Shown here: positions 17,876 to 26,837 of the stretch, one piece after another
Layout of the letters: every line of letters starts with the position of its first letter
Position numbering within the stretch: the stretch's first letter is position 1
Source: Rhizobium sp. ASV8
GTDB lineage: Bacteria > Pseudomonadota > Alphaproteobacteria > Rhizobiales > Rhizobiaceae
DNA: 64,000 nucleotides
Direction: 5' to 3'
Assembly (NCBI RefSeq): GCF_016429255.1
Contig: NZ_JAELUG010000002.1
Span: forward strand, 62,001-126,000
Notes under the pieces: generated by a model
Told to the model about the DNA's origin: nothing
What the model saw: only the letters and a program-made list of their open reading frames with translations
Databases searched by the model: none
Translations under genes and position numbers: made by a program

Positions 17876-19600
17876 ATGTCGATCATTCATGCTTTAAGCG
17901 CAAATAGCGGCCGCCTCGTCAGGCTCACCTTCGGTCCGGGATCGCGCGGGCGTCCGCCGATGCAGGCGACGGGCCAAAGCAAGCTTGCAAAAACGCGCAT
18001 CGTCATCCTCAGCGGCGGCCTGATCATGGTCTACGCCGTGATCTTCGCCAGACTGACCTTGTTCGGCATGGCGCCGAGAGACGACACGTCATCGATCCCG
18101 CCCGAACGCGTGACCGCCGCCCGGCCCGATATCGTCGACAGAAACGGCGAGTTGATGGCAACGGACATCCGCACCGTCTCGATGTTCGCAGAGCCGAACC
18201 GCGTCGTCGACCCCGACGAAGCGGTCGAGAAGATTGCGACGGTCTTTCCCGATATCGACCGCAAATCCCTCTTTAAAAAGCTTGCCGATCACCGCTCGCA
18301 TTTCGCCTGGCTACGCCGCCAGCTGACACCGAAGCAGCAAAGCCAAATTCTGGCTCTCGGCATTCCGGCAATCGGCTTCCGGCCTGAGGTCAAACGCTTC
18401 TACCCCGGCGGACGCACCGCCGCGCACATTCTCGGCTATGTCGATATCGACAATCATGGCGTGGCCGGAATGGAGAAGTATCTCGACATGCAGGGCCTGT
18501 CGGATCTCGACTCCACCGGTCTGACGAGCCAGGACACGCTGCAGCCCGTCAAACTTTCAGTCGATCTGCGTGTCCAGAGCATCGTCCATGATGTCGTGTC
18601 GGATGCGATCGGCCGCTACCAGAGCCAGGCGGCCGGTGCCGTCATTCTCGACATTCACACCGGCGAAGTGCTCGCCATGGCCTCCGCACCCGATTTCGAT
18701 CCGAACGATCCGCAGGCGGACGGCGACAAGGGCTGGCTGAACCGGATGTCGAACGGCACCGACGAGATGGGCTCGGTATTCAAGACTTTCTCGATCGCGC
18801 TGGCCATCGACACGGGTACGGTCAAGCTGTCGGATACATTCGACGCCAGCGCTCCGCTGCATTTCGGCGGCTTCACCATCCATGACGACCGCGACGTGCC
18901 GCGGCGTGTCCTGTCGATCCCGGAAATCTTCCGTTATTCGTCCAACATCGGCACCGCCAAGATGATGGAGAAGGTGGGCATGAGCGATCAGAAGGCCTAT
19001 TTGACGCGCTTCGGACTCTTGTCGAAGATGCAGACGGAACTGCCTGAGGTGAAAACGCCCAGTCAGCCGAAAGTTTGGAAAAAACTCAACTCCATTACCA
19101 TAGCGTTCGGCCATGGCGTCGCCACCACGCCCATGCAGACCGCCGTTGCGGGCGCGGCCCTGATTGACGGCGGCAAGCTGATCGAGCCTACTTTCCTTCC
19201 GCGCACGCAGGAAGAGGCAGAAAAAACCGAGACGCTTATCGTCAAGAAGAGCACCAGCGATATCATCCGCTACCTGTTCCAGTTGAACGGTGAGCAGGGC
19301 ACCGGCAGAATGGCCGACGTCCCCGGCTATCACGTCGGCGGAAAGACGGGCACCGCAAACAAGGTGATTCACGGCGTCTACTCGCATAAGCTCAGCTTCA
19401 ATTCGTTCCTGGCCGCCTTTCCCATGAAGAACCCGAAATATGTGGTTCTGGCTTTCATCGACCAACCGCTGACCGGCGTGCACAACCTGAACCTGGCCGC
19501 CGAAACCGCAGCGCCGATGGTTCACGACATCATCGGCCGCGCCGCACCGATCCTCGGCGTCGAACCGGATTTCGGCACCAATCTCCTTGCCGCCTATTGA
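17876..19600 (+). CDS. Class B penicillin-binding protein (FtsI/PBP2-like transpeptidase)
   Basis: A 574-residue membrane-anchored peptidoglycan transpeptidase. One N-terminal membrane helix (about residues 42-62) is followed by the PBP dimerisation domain (ERVTAARPDIVDRNGELMAT, then the HILGYVDIDNHGVAGMEKYL stretch) and the transpeptidase domain. All three active-site motifs are intact: SVFK with S300, SSN at 355-357 and KTGTA with K490. Length and order match FtsI, but the gene is not in a dcw cluster, so it is probably an accessory paralogue. It stands alone after the sugar operon. No resistance-type change can be judged. Confidence 0.9.
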   Translation: MSIIHALSANSGRLVRLTFGPGSRGRPPMQATGQSKLAKTRIVILSGGLIMVYAVIFARLTLFGMAPRDDTSSIPPERVTAARPDIVDRNGELMATDIRTVSMFAEPNRVVDPDEAVEKIATVFPDIDRKSLFKKLADHRSHFAWLRRQLTPKQQSQILALGIPAIGFRPEVKRFYPGGRTAAHILGYVDIDNHGVAGMEKYLDMQGLSDLDSTGLTSQDTLQPVKLSVDLRVQSIVHDVVSDAIGRYQSQAAGAVILDIHTGEVLAMASAPDFDPNDPQADGDKGWLNRMSNGTDEMGSVFKTFSIALAIDTGTVKLSDTFDASAPLHFGGFTIHDDRDVPRRVLSIPEIFRYSSNIGTAKMMEKVGMSDQKAYLTRFGLLSKMQTELPEVKTPSQPKVWKKLNSITIAFGHGVATTPMQTAVAGAALIDGGKLIEPTFLPRTQEEAEKTETLIVKKSTSDIIRYLFQLNGEQGTGRMADVPGYHVGGKTGTANKVIHGVYSHKLSFNSFLAAFPMKNPKYVVLAFIDQPLTGVHNLNLAAETAAPMVHDIIGRAAPILGVEPDFGTNLLAAY

Positions 19601-19626
19601 GTGACCGCCGGTCGCCGGCGGCTCAC
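19601..19626 (+). terminator. GC-rich stem-loop after the penicillin-binding protein gene
   Basis: GTGACCGCCGG pairs with CCGGCGGCTCAC, with one bulged base, directly after the stop codon. It lacks a T-run, so termination may be partial; it also serves the convergent OsmC side. Confidence 0.45.
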
Positions 19627-19654
19627 CTCATCGCGACGACACCTCCCTATCTCG

Positions 19655-20188
19655 TCAACCGCCGGGCCGTTGATGATCGACCCGACCATGCACTTCGTTT
19701 CCACGTTTCAGCAGGTTGAGAATCGGGCATAGCTTCTCCACAGTCGCTTGCAACCGGGCGATATCCTCGGCGCTTGCGGAAGAAACCAGCGTGACCAGAT
19801 AGCTGATATCCTGAGGATAGACCGGCACGTTCTCGTGGCCTTCGGCACCGGCGCGGGCATCGATCGCGGCCGTGACTTCCGCATCAAGCGACTCCAACGG
19901 TATGCCCTGATCGGAGGCATGGATCAGGTAGGTATGAGTGAGACAGCTGGAAAGCGAGCCCAGCAGCAGCTCCGGCGACGACGGCCCCAGATTGTAGCCG
20001 GCAAAGTCGGGCGGGCTGTCGGAAATCACCTGAAAATCCCGGATTCTGATCCGGCGCACGCCGCTGCGTCCCTCGGCGCTTGCGCTCGCCGTCAATGTAA
20101 CCGCGCCGAGCTCTCCCGATTTCACGCGCTCGCGCCGGTTCAACAGAGCTGCCCGCTTCTGCCCGAGATACTCATTCAGGGTTGTCAT
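19655..20188 (-). CDS. OsmC/Ohr family peroxide-handling protein
   Basis: A 177-residue OsmC-fold protein. The two redox cysteines are present in SLSSCLTHTYL and EKLCPILNLL, the usual Cys pair for reducing organic hydroperoxides with a lipoyl or thiol donor. FQVISDSPPDFAGYNLGPSSPELLLGS is split here only to note the family-typical LGPSSPELLLGSL stretch. It is cytoplasmic. A CTAT...ATAG site about 90 bp upstream also occurs before two other genes nearby. Close annotations would be OsmC family protein. Confidence 0.9.
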   Translation of the reverse strand: MTTLNEYLGQKRAALLNRRERVKSGELGAVTLTASASAEGRSGVRRIRIRDFQVISDSPPDFAGYNLGPSSPELLLGSLSSCLTHTYLIHASDQGIPLESLDAEVTAAIDARAGAEGHENVPVYPQDISYLVTLVSSASAEDIARLQATVEKLCPILNLLKRGNEVHGRVDHQRPGG

Positions 20189-20277
20189 TGTCGTCTACCT
20201 CCAGCCTATCGGTTCCGTCTGCCGCCCTTGCTACGATCCAGAGCGGATATGCGGTCAATTTATAGCCGCCGGACACG

Positions 20278-20300
20278 CTATTAGTCGATAAAATTTATAG
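20278..20300. promoter_or_regulatory. CTAT...ATAG candidate operator, copy 1
   Basis: A 23-bp imperfect palindrome. Read on the minus strand it begins CTATAAATTTTATCG and ends ACTAATAG. It lies about 90 bp before the OsmC gene and shares its pattern with sites before the VOC and flavoprotein genes. Confidence 0.4.
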
Positions 20301-20497
20301 ATTATTTGTCGGCATAAGGCGAAGAATATTGCTGAAATTGACCGATCCCTGAAAAGTCCTGCTGATCCGAGATTCCGGTAATGGAAGAGGCAAAATCCCT
20401 GAAGCCGCCAATGCCAATGCGTAGGCTGGTTGGAATTCTTTTCCACGGTTCCGGGGCTCTTTTGGAATCAATCGGAATCGCCACCAAAATTCCCGCG

Positions 20498-20527
20498 CTA
20501 TATAGATTACAAAATTAGTAGACTAAA
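20498..20527. promoter_or_regulatory. CTAT...TAAAG candidate operator, copy 2
   Basis: Begins CTATATAGATTAC and continues AAAATTAGTAGACTAAAG. The TTAGTAG core is shared with copy 3 and GACTAA with copy 1. It is about 95 bp upstream of the VOC-family gene. Confidence 0.4.
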
Positions 20528-20622
20528 GATTCTCATTTTGCCGCCGATATGCGGCCCGATCTCAAGGCCGCCTCGACCAGATCGGTGCCATCCAACAGAC
20601 CCTTTGCTCGGAGACCTTCGTC

Positions 20623-21465
20623 ATGCCCGCCACGGCTCAGCCACTCATTCTCGATCACGCGGTTATCGGTGTACACGATAAGCTTGATACCGCTGCCGAC
20701 GTCTATCGCAAGCTCGGCTTTGCCCTGACCCCACGCGGCTACCACACTCTCGGCTCCATCAATCATCTTGCCATCTTCGGCGATAACTATCTGGAACTTC
20801 TCGGTTTTCCCTCGGAAGGCGAAAAGAAGCGGGCAGATCTCTGGTCCTATCCGCCCGGCCTCAACGGCCTTGCCCTTCGCACCACCGATGCCGCAACCCT
20901 ACAGCGCGAATTGGCGAGCGCGGGAAAGCCGGTCACGGAGTGGAAGGATTTTTCGCGCCCAGTCGAGGTGGACGGGGTGCAGAAGCCGGCGAGCTTCCGC
21001 ACGTTCCAGATCGGCGCGGAGGTGCTTTCCAATGGCCGCTTCTTCTTCTGCCAGCACAATACGCCTGAGCTTGTGTGGCGCGCGGCCGATCAAAATCATC
21101 CGAACGGCGTCTTGAATATCAGCGATGTCTTCATCGTGAGTCGCACACCACAAACGATCATCGAACTGCTCGACGGCTTTCCGTCGGTGACGCCGGAAGC
21201 GACCGATGCTGGCATCACCATCCCGGCAGGTACGGCCGTTCTTCACATTCTATCCGAAGAGAGCGCGAATTCGCGTTTCGGATCGGCCATCCCGCAGAAC
21301 TTTGACGGCAACGAGCGCAAGGTGGCGCTCGGGTTGACAGTCCGTTCGCTGGAGGCTGCAGCAGATGCCTTGGCCCGTGGAGGCTTTTCACCCAGGCCTT
21401 TCGAAGGCGGCTTGCTCGTCGATGCCGAGGCGGCCAACGGCGTTGCGCTCTGGTTCAAGGAGTAG
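20623..21465 (+). CDS. VOC (glyoxalase-like) family protein
   Basis: A 280-residue protein with a VOC/glyoxalase-like fold. The N-terminal module is ILDHAVIGVHDKLDTAADVY followed by LGSINHLAIFGDNYLELLGF, giving the usual His and Glu metal ligands, and a second module lies in the C-terminal half. Such proteins bind a metal and act as dioxygenases, isomerases or binding proteins; the substrate is unknown. The ribosome binding site (GGAGACCTTCGTC) is acceptable. It is followed at 74 bp by an oxidoreductase gene and may be co-transcribed. Confidence 0.82.
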   Translation: MPATAQPLILDHAVIGVHDKLDTAADVYRKLGFALTPRGYHTLGSINHLAIFGDNYLELLGFPSEGEKKRADLWSYPPGLNGLALRTTDAATLQRELASAGKPVTEWKDFSRPVEVDGVQKPASFRTFQIGAEVLSNGRFFFCQHNTPELVWRAADQNHPNGVLNISDVFIVSRTPQTIIELLDGFPSVTPEATDAGITIPAGTAVLHILSEESANSRFGSAIPQNFDGNERKVALGLTVRSLEAAADALARGGFSPRPFEGGLLVDAEAANGVALWFKE

Positions 21466-21539
21466 TTCGCGACCGATTGCGCTGGCGAACTCCCCGTCAA
21501 AGGTTAGAATTCCGATACTAGCAAGCAGGAACCACAGGC

Positions 21540-22568
21540 ATGACCAGTAAACCCACCTCCTCGCGCATCGTCCTTGCGTCGCGTCCGTCCGGCAAGCCGG
21601 TTGCGGCAAACTTCCGGCTTGAGCGCGAGGAAGTTCGCGATCTCGCCGATGGCGAAGTTCTTCTCCAGATCCTCTATCTTTCGCTTGATCCCTATATGCG
21701 CGGCCGCATGGATGATGCAAAATCCTATGCGAAGGCGGTCGAAATCGGTGGCGTCATGGAAGGCGGGACCGTTGCGCGCGTCGTCAGCAGTCGCGATGCG
21801 GCATTCAAGCCGGGCGATATCGTGCTCTCGCATTCCGGCTGGCAAACCCATGCGATCGCGGACGGCGCAACACTGCGTAAACTCGATCCGGATGCAGCCC
21901 CCATCACTGCGGCTCTCGGCATTCTCGGAATGCCGGGCTTCACCGCCTATGCGGGGCTTCGTAACATCGGCAAGCCCAAAGCCGGCGAAACGCTGGTGGT
22001 TGCGGCGGCAAGCGGCGCCGTTGGTTCCGCGGTCGGCCAGATCGCCAAGATCTTCGGCGCACGGGTTGTCGGGATCGCCGGCGGCGCAGACAAATGCGAT
22101 TACATTCGCAATGAGTTCGGCTTCGATGCTGCCATCGACCATCGCTCGGGCGATTTCGCCAGCCAGCTCGCAGCCGCCTGCCCGAATGGGATCGATATCT
22201 ATTTCGAGAACGTTGGCGGCCATGTCTGGAATGCAGTCTTCCCGCTGCTGAACGACTTCGCACGCGTCCCCGTTTGCGGATTGATCGCCCACTACAATGA
22301 CGGGGCCGAGGCTTCCGAAGGGCACAATCAACTCCCCACCGTCATGCGCGCTGTTCTTCGCCAGAGCCTGACGATCAGAGGCTTCATACAGCGCGAATTC
22401 GTTGATCAGCGCCCCGACTTCTATCGAGAGGCGACGAAATGGATTTCCGAGGGCCGTCTTAGATACAAAGAGGATATCGTGGGCGGACTTGAAAATGCGC
22501 CAGAAGCCTTCTTCGGTCTCCTGGAAGGAAAGAACTTTGGCAAGCTGATCGTGCGCATCGCCGAATAA
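21540..22568 (+). CDS. NADP-dependent oxidoreductase (MDR family, curcumin/prostaglandin reductase-like)
   Basis: A 342-residue zinc-free medium-chain dehydrogenase/reductase. It has LSLDPYMRGRMDD near the N-terminus, the nucleotide-binding stretch AAASGAVGSAVGQIAKI and the family stretch GIDIYFENVGGHVWNAV. It is the length of CurA/YncB-type double-bond reductases acting on alpha,beta-unsaturated carbonyls, a detoxification role. No catalytic zinc ligands are seen. The ribosome binding site is weak (AGGAACCACAGGC). Confidence 0.9.
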   Translation: MTSKPTSSRIVLASRPSGKPVAANFRLEREEVRDLADGEVLLQILYLSLDPYMRGRMDDAKSYAKAVEIGGVMEGGTVARVVSSRDAAFKPGDIVLSHSGWQTHAIADGATLRKLDPDAAPITAALGILGMPGFTAYAGLRNIGKPKAGETLVVAAASGAVGSAVGQIAKIFGARVVGIAGGADKCDYIRNEFGFDAAIDHRSGDFASQLAAACPNGIDIYFENVGGHVWNAVFPLLNDFARVPVCGLIAHYNDGAEASEGHNQLPTVMRAVLRQSLTIRGFIQREFVDQRPDFYREATKWISEGRLRYKEDIVGGLENAPEAFFGLLEGKNFGKLIVRIAE

Positions 22569-22587
22569 ACTCGGCATTCGCCGTATG

Positions 22588-22624
22588 GTGAAAGTCGGCG
22601 CGGCCAATCGTTGCCGACTTTCAC
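22588..22624 (+). terminator. 12-bp stem-loop after the MDR oxidoreductase gene
   Basis: GTGAAAGTCGGC pairs perfectly with GCCGACTTTCAC over a 13-base loop, 20 bp after the stop codon. There is no T-run, so it is called terminator-like. Confidence 0.55.
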
Positions 22625-22860
22625 GGCGTTCTGATCCGAGCAAACGCGATTGATCGATCGCACCGCTAGGGATCATTGTGGATTTTCCTCTCCATAAATC
22701 TGGCGAGCCGGAGCGATGCCCCCAATAACGTCAGCCAGTGCCTACGCAAGAATCTCCTTCTATTTCTTGACGTTAGCGCCCAACATCCTCGGCGTGCCGT
22801 CGTTTAGGATAATTTTCTCCTTCTGAGCCATCCTTCGGCACAAAACTTTCTAGATAAACT

Positions 22861-22884
22861 CTATCAATTTAGTAGTTTAAATAG
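22861..22884. promoter_or_regulatory. CTAT...ATAG candidate operator, copy 3
   Basis: A 24-bp element beginning CTATCAATTTAGTAG and ending TTTAAATAG, ending 13 bp before the flavoprotein start. At this position a bound protein would block the promoter or ribosome entry. Confidence 0.4.
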
Positions 22885-22897
22885 AAAGTGAGGGATC

Positions 22898-24463
22898 ATG
22901 GCCGTTACAGCAGTGCATTTGGATACCGATGTTCTTGTCATTGGCGGCGGCCCAGCAGGATGCTGGGCTGCGTGGAACGCGGTATCGAGCGGCGCGAACG
23001 TCGTTCTGATCGAAAAGGGCTATGTCGGCACGAGCGGCGCGACCGCTGCTGGCAATACCACGACGATCTACACCAAACGAGGCACATCCGAGCGGGCGGC
23101 CACGGTCGCCCAGCGGCTCAGGCTCGGTCATGGTTTCTCCGAGCCCGAACGGATCGAACGTGTTCTCGACCGCACCTTCGAGAATCTCAATCTGCTTGCC
23201 GAATGGGGATACGACTTCCCTCAATACGAAGACGGACGGCCTTATCGCGGCATGCTGCGCGGACCGGACTATCTTCGTTTCATGCGCCAGAAGCTTATCA
23301 AGGCCGGTGTGAAAGTTATCGACCACTGTCCAGCGGAAGAGCTGCTGATATCCGACGGGATCGTGGCCGGCGCGCTCGCTCGATTTCGTCGCTCCGGAGA
23401 AACCTTGGAGATCAGGGCTGGAGCCGTCGTCATCGCGACGGGCGGCTGCGCCTTCCTCAGCGGGGCGCTCGGCACCAACAATCTGACCGGCGACGGCTAT
23501 CTGATAGCCGCAGAGGCAGGTGCTGTTCTGTCGGGAATGGAGTTTTCCGCCCAGTACGGCATCTCTCCGGCCTATTCCAGCGTGACGAAAGGCGTGGTCT
23601 ATTTCTGGGGGACATTCAGCGACGAGCAGGGAAATGTCCTTGGGTCGAGCGGCGACCGCCAGAGCGTCGTCGCGCGCGAACTCACAAAGGGGCCCGTCTA
23701 TGCCGTACTCGACAAGGCCCCGCCCCGGCTCCAGGAGGGTTTTCGCCGCGGCCAGCCCAATATCTTCGTCCCGTTCGACAGAATGGGTATCGATCCGTTC
23801 ACCGAACGGTTTCCCATTACCCTGCGTCACGAAGGAACCGTTCGCGGGACCGGCGGCCTCAAGATCAATGATAGGTCGACAACGACGATTCCGGGCCTTT
23901 TTGCCGCCGGGGATGCGGCAAACCGGCAAGGAATGTCCGGTGCGACCTCGGGAGGTGGCGGGCCGAATTCCAGCTGGGCGATGGCGACGGGCTCCTGGGC
24001 CGGCGAAGACGCGGCAAGGTTCGTTCGCGCGCTGGGCAGAAACTGGCGAACGCGGCGCGTCTCCCGCGTCACCAGCCCTACCGGTGAGAAGGCGTCTGGC
24101 GGCCCCTCGGATGTCCTGACAGTGATCGAGGTGGCCAAACGCCACATTCTTCCTCTCGATGGCGGGTTCTTCAGAACCCAGTCGACGTTGGAAACAGCAT
24201 CGGAAAATCTGCGCGCGCTTTGGGACGATCGCAGCTGGCGCTTGGCTGGAAATGCCCGGTCACGAGAAGCCGAGGCGTTTATCGCCACGGCACGATGGTC
24301 GACCGAAAGCGCGCTTCTGCGCAAGGAAAGCCGCGGTCTTCAGCGCCGGCCGGACTTTCCGAGTGAAGACCCGACCCTGCTGCGCACGATCGAGACCGGC
24401 GGCACCGATGGCCTCTGGGCAGCCTTTCAGACCGACATCCAAGTAATGAGTGAAGCATCATGA
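22898..24463 (+). CDS. AprA/fumarate-reductase-like FAD flavoprotein
   Basis: A 521-residue flavoprotein of the fumarate reductase/succinate dehydrogenase/APS reductase superfamily. The FAD-binding N-terminus is DVLVIGGGPAGCWAAWNA, and the C-terminal FAD motif is TTIPGLFAAGDAANRQGMSG. GNTTTIYTKRG near residue 50 lies where this superfamily contacts the isoalloxazine. No signal peptide, so it is cytoplasmic. It overlaps a two-cluster ferredoxin gene by four bases, the same arrangement as AprA with AprB. The downstream ABC genes are of the sulfonate/taurine/nitrate type. A reductive or oxidative step on an imported sulfur or nitrogen compound is likely; the reaction is unknown. The ribosome binding site is GTGAGGGATC. 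Confidence 0.82.
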   Translation: MAVTAVHLDTDVLVIGGGPAGCWAAWNAVSSGANVVLIEKGYVGTSGATAAGNTTTIYTKRGTSERAATVAQRLRLGHGFSEPERIERVLDRTFENLNLLAEWGYDFPQYEDGRPYRGMLRGPDYLRFMRQKLIKAGVKVIDHCPAEELLISDGIVAGALARFRRSGETLEIRAGAVVIATGGCAFLSGALGTNNLTGDGYLIAAEAGAVLSGMEFSAQYGISPAYSSVTKGVVYFWGTFSDEQGNVLGSSGDRQSVVARELTKGPVYAVLDKAPPRLQEGFRRGQPNIFVPFDRMGIDPFTERFPITLRHEGTVRGTGGLKINDRSTTTIPGLFAAGDAANRQGMSGATSGGGGPNSSWAMATGSWAGEDAARFVRALGRNWRTRRVSRVTSPTGEKASGGPSDVLTVIEVAKRHILPLDGGFFRTQSTLETASENLRALWDDRSWRLAGNARSREAEAFIATARWSTESALLRKESRGLQRRPDFPSEDPTLLRTIETGGTDGLWAAFQTDIQVMSEAS

Positions 24464-24798
24464 TCGAGATCGTGAGCGCAGACCGCTGCGTCAAATGTGA
24501 TCTTTGCGTAGAGGCCTGCCCGGACAATGTGTTCGATGCGGTTGCGGACGGAGTGCCTGTCATCGCGCGCCAGGCAGATTGCCAGACATGCTTTCTCTGC
24601 GAGCTTTTCTGCCCGACCGATGCGCTTTACGTCTCCCCACTTTCCGAAAGCATCGAAGGCGCAACGGAAGCGGATCTCGTGGCGCGCGGCATCATGGGCA
24701 GCTTCCGCCGCGAGATGGGATGGAAGAACGCAAAACCACGCGGAACGGCAGGCGACATGAGTTACCGAATCTTCGAGGCCGGCACGATCATTCCCTAA
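24460..24798 (+). CDS. Ferredoxin-type protein with two [4Fe-4S] clusters (AprB-like)
   Basis: A 112-residue protein with two complete CxxCxxCxxxCP motifs, in CVKCDLCVEACPDNVFDAV and CQTCFLCELFCPTDALYV, so two [4Fe-4S] clusters. The C-terminal tail is shorter than in true AprB. The start overlaps the flavoprotein stop (ATGA), indicating coupled synthesis and probably a flavoprotein/ferredoxin complex in which the clusters pass electrons to or from FAD. Confidence 0.9.
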   Translation: MIEIVSADRCVKCDLCVEACPDNVFDAVADGVPVIARQADCQTCFLCELFCPTDALYVSPLSESIEGATEADLVARGIMGSFRREMGWKNAKPRGTAGDMSYRIFEAGTIIP

Positions 24799-24872
24799 AG
24801 CCGGACGATGTTAGGCCGAGGCGAAATAACATCATGATCCTCCATATAATCAAATACTTACAACATGACTTC

Positions 24873-24899
24873 GCCCGAAAACCGCTAACACTTTCGGGC
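24873..24899 (+). terminator. Stem-loop between the redox pair and the transporter genes
   Basis: GCCCGAAA pairs with TTTCGGGC over an 11-base loop, 25 bp before the binding-protein start. It lacks a T-run and more likely tunes mRNA stability or partial termination than ends the transcript. Confidence 0.45.
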
Positions 24900-24923
24900 A
24901 TCATGCTCGGACTGGAGAAAACT

Positions 24924-25979
24924 ATGCGAAGACTTTTTTCGTCCCTACTGCTCGCAGCCGCGGTCGCCTTGAGCGCAGCGCCATCGCAGGCAGAGGATGC
25001 ACCGGCCAACATTCGTTTCGGTGATGTAGGTTTTGGATTCGGCACCCCGTTTGGCGTGGGCCTGCAGGCGATCGCCGATGCCAAGGGCTTTATCGCCGAT
25101 GAATTCAAAGGCACGCCCACCAAGATCGAGTTCACCTATTTCACAGGCACCGGCCCGGCCATCAACGAAGCGCTCTCCAACGGACAGCTCGATTTTGCCT
25201 CCTATGGCGCCGTGCCGAACATCATCGGCAAGGCGAATGGGCTGGACACAGTCATTCTCGCCTCCTATGGCGGCACCGCCATCTTCGGCGCGGCACGACC
25301 CGACCTCGACATCAAATCGATCGCGGATCTCAAGGGCAAGAAGGTCGCGATCCAGAAGGCCACCATCATTCATTGGGGGCTGATTACAGCGTTGAAGAAT
25401 GCCGGGCTCTCCGAAAAGGACGTCACCATCGTCGACCTGAAGAATGCCGATCAGCTCGCGGCCATCGCAGCCAAGAGCGTCGATGCGGTGTTTGGAGCGG
25501 ACTTCCTGCTTCCACTTGAGGACAAGGGCATCGCGAAGATCTTCTACAAGTCTTCCGATGCAGGTGTTGGCGGAGAAGGCTTCGGTGCATTTCTCGTGAC
25601 CGACAAGTTTCGCAAGGCCCATCCCGAGGCCACACAGAAAGTCGTGACCGGCTTCGTCAGGGCAGCTCAGTGGCTTGCCGACGACAAGAACCGCGACGAG
25701 GCCTATCAGATCTGGTCACGCGCCGGCACACCCATCGAAGTGCTCCGCAAATCCAACGCCGGCGGCCCGCTCGGACAGAAGTATAACCCACGTCTCGATG
25801 ATTTCTTCGTGTCTCGCTATCAAAGCGGAATTGCCTTCGACCGCGAGCAGAAGCTCATTCGCCGCGACATCGATCTCAGAGCCTGGGTCGACCGCAGCTT
25901 CATCGACAATGCCGTCGCATCGCTCAAGCTTCAGGCTCTCTGGCCTGATCGCTCTGCCTCCGGCAGCCTCGAAAACTGA
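24924..25979 (+). CDS. ABC transporter substrate-binding protein (SsuA/TauA/NMT1-like)
   Basis: A 351-residue periplasmic binding protein. A Sec signal peptide covers residues 1-23 (MRRLFSSLLLAAAVALSAA, cleavage after PSQA). The mature part has the SsuA/NMT1 features GTGPAINEALSNGQLDFASY and ADLKGKKVAIQKATIIHWGL. The start follows GGAGAAAACT; the open frame extends upstream but only this ATG gives a signal peptide. The class binds sulfonates, taurine, nitrate or thiamine precursors. The linked redox pair points to an organosulfur or similar compound. The ligand is not known. Confidence 0.88.
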   Translation: MRRLFSSLLLAAAVALSAAPSQAEDAPANIRFGDVGFGFGTPFGVGLQAIADAKGFIADEFKGTPTKIEFTYFTGTGPAINEALSNGQLDFASYGAVPNIIGKANGLDTVILASYGGTAIFGAARPDLDIKSIADLKGKKVAIQKATIIHWGLITALKNAGLSEKDVTIVDLKNADQLAAIAAKSVDAVFGADFLLPLEDKGIAKIFYKSSDAGVGGEGFGAFLVTDKFRKAHPEATQKVVTGFVRAAQWLADDKNRDEAYQIWSRAGTPIEVLRKSNAGGPLGQKYNPRLDDFFVSRYQSGIAFDREQKLIRRDIDLRAWVDRSFIDNAVASLKLQALWPDRSASGSLEN

Positions 25980-25991
25980 CCGGAGCAGATC

Positions 25992-26837
25992 ATGGCAACG
26001 TTCGAAGCACAGGATGATCTTTCTCTTTCGGGAAAGGCCTCGGACGTTCGGCCGGGACCATGGCGGCCGGATTGGTATCGAACGGCAGGCACGGTGTCGC
26101 TCGTTCTCACCGCTCCGGCGCTTGTCCTCTCTTTCTGGTGGATCAGCGCTGCGGAGGGATGGGTCTCGCCGCAGGTGTTGCCATCACCGGATCTGGTGTT
26201 CCGGACATTTCTCGAGCTTTTGGCGAGCGGCGACATTCTCACGGCCGCCCTCATCAGCTTCCAACGCATCGCCGAAGGTTTCCTGATCGGGGCCTCGCTC
26301 GGCTTTCTCTTCGGCCTTCTTATTGGCCGATCCGCGACGGCCAATGCCTATCTCGGGCCATCCTTCCGGGCATTGGCTGCTGTGCCGTCCCTCGGTTGGT
26401 TGCCGATCCTCATACTTCTGCTCGGGATAGAGGAAAGCCTGAAGATCGTCATCCTGGCGAAGGCCTGCTTCGTGCCCATGGCCATCAGCACGGCCGAGGG
26501 CGCAAGGAACATTCCGACAGGATTGAGCGAGGTCGCCGACGTACTCGGCCTTCGCGCCAGAACCCGCTTCTTCAAGCTGGTAATGCCGGCAATGGCGCCA
26601 TTCATCGCAAGCGGTGTAAGGCTCTCCCTCAGCCAGGCCTTCGTCTCTCTGATCGTCGTCGAAATGCTCGCCGGAACAGACGGCCTCGGCTACATGATGG
26701 TCTGGGGGCGAACGCTGTTCCAGCTCGATATCGTAATTGTCGGCATGATCGTCGTCGGCGCCTTCGGCTTCGGACTGGACCTGCTGCTGAGAAAGGCCGA
26801 GCGCGCCGTGCGCAAAGGGAGTGCCGCCAATGTCTGA
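25992..26837 (+). CDS. ABC transporter permease (SsuC/TauC type), first
   Basis: A 281-residue inner-membrane permease with about six helices. The ATPase docking loop is visible at VADVLGLRARTRFFKLVMPA. It starts 12 bp after the binding-protein stop. Its last codons overlap the start of a second permease by 8 bases, so the transporter uses two different permeases rather than the homodimer usual for SsuC. Confidence 0.9.
   Translation: MATFEAQDDLSLSGKASDVRPGPWRPDWYRTAGTVSLVLTAPALVLSFWWISAAEGWVSPQVLPSPDLVFRTFLELLASGDILTAALISFQRIAEGFLIGASLGFLFGLLIGRSATANAYLGPSFRALAAVPSLGWLPILILLLGIEESLKIVILAKACFVPMAISTAEGARNIPTGLSEVADVLGLRARTRFFKLVMPAMAPFIASGVRLSLSQAFVSLIVVEMLAGTDGLGYMMVWGRTLFQLDIVIVGMIVVGAFGFGLDLLLRKAERAVRKGSAANV

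Larger units (their letters stand above)
20189..20622. other. Intergenic region between the OsmC and VOC genes
   Basis: A 434-bp AT-richer divergent promoter region. It holds two candidate operator copies, one near each gene. I see no open reading frame with a credible ribosome binding site and no RNA gene in the rest. Confidence 0.6.
22569..22897. other. Intergenic region before the flavoprotein operon
   Basis: A 329-bp region with a stem-loop near its start and the third CTAT...ATAG site at its end. Nothing else is recognised between them. Confidence 0.6.

Noticed and set aside
24504..24923. Upstream extension of the SsuA-like binding protein frame
   Set aside because: It overlaps the ferredoxin gene in another frame and would bury the signal peptide.
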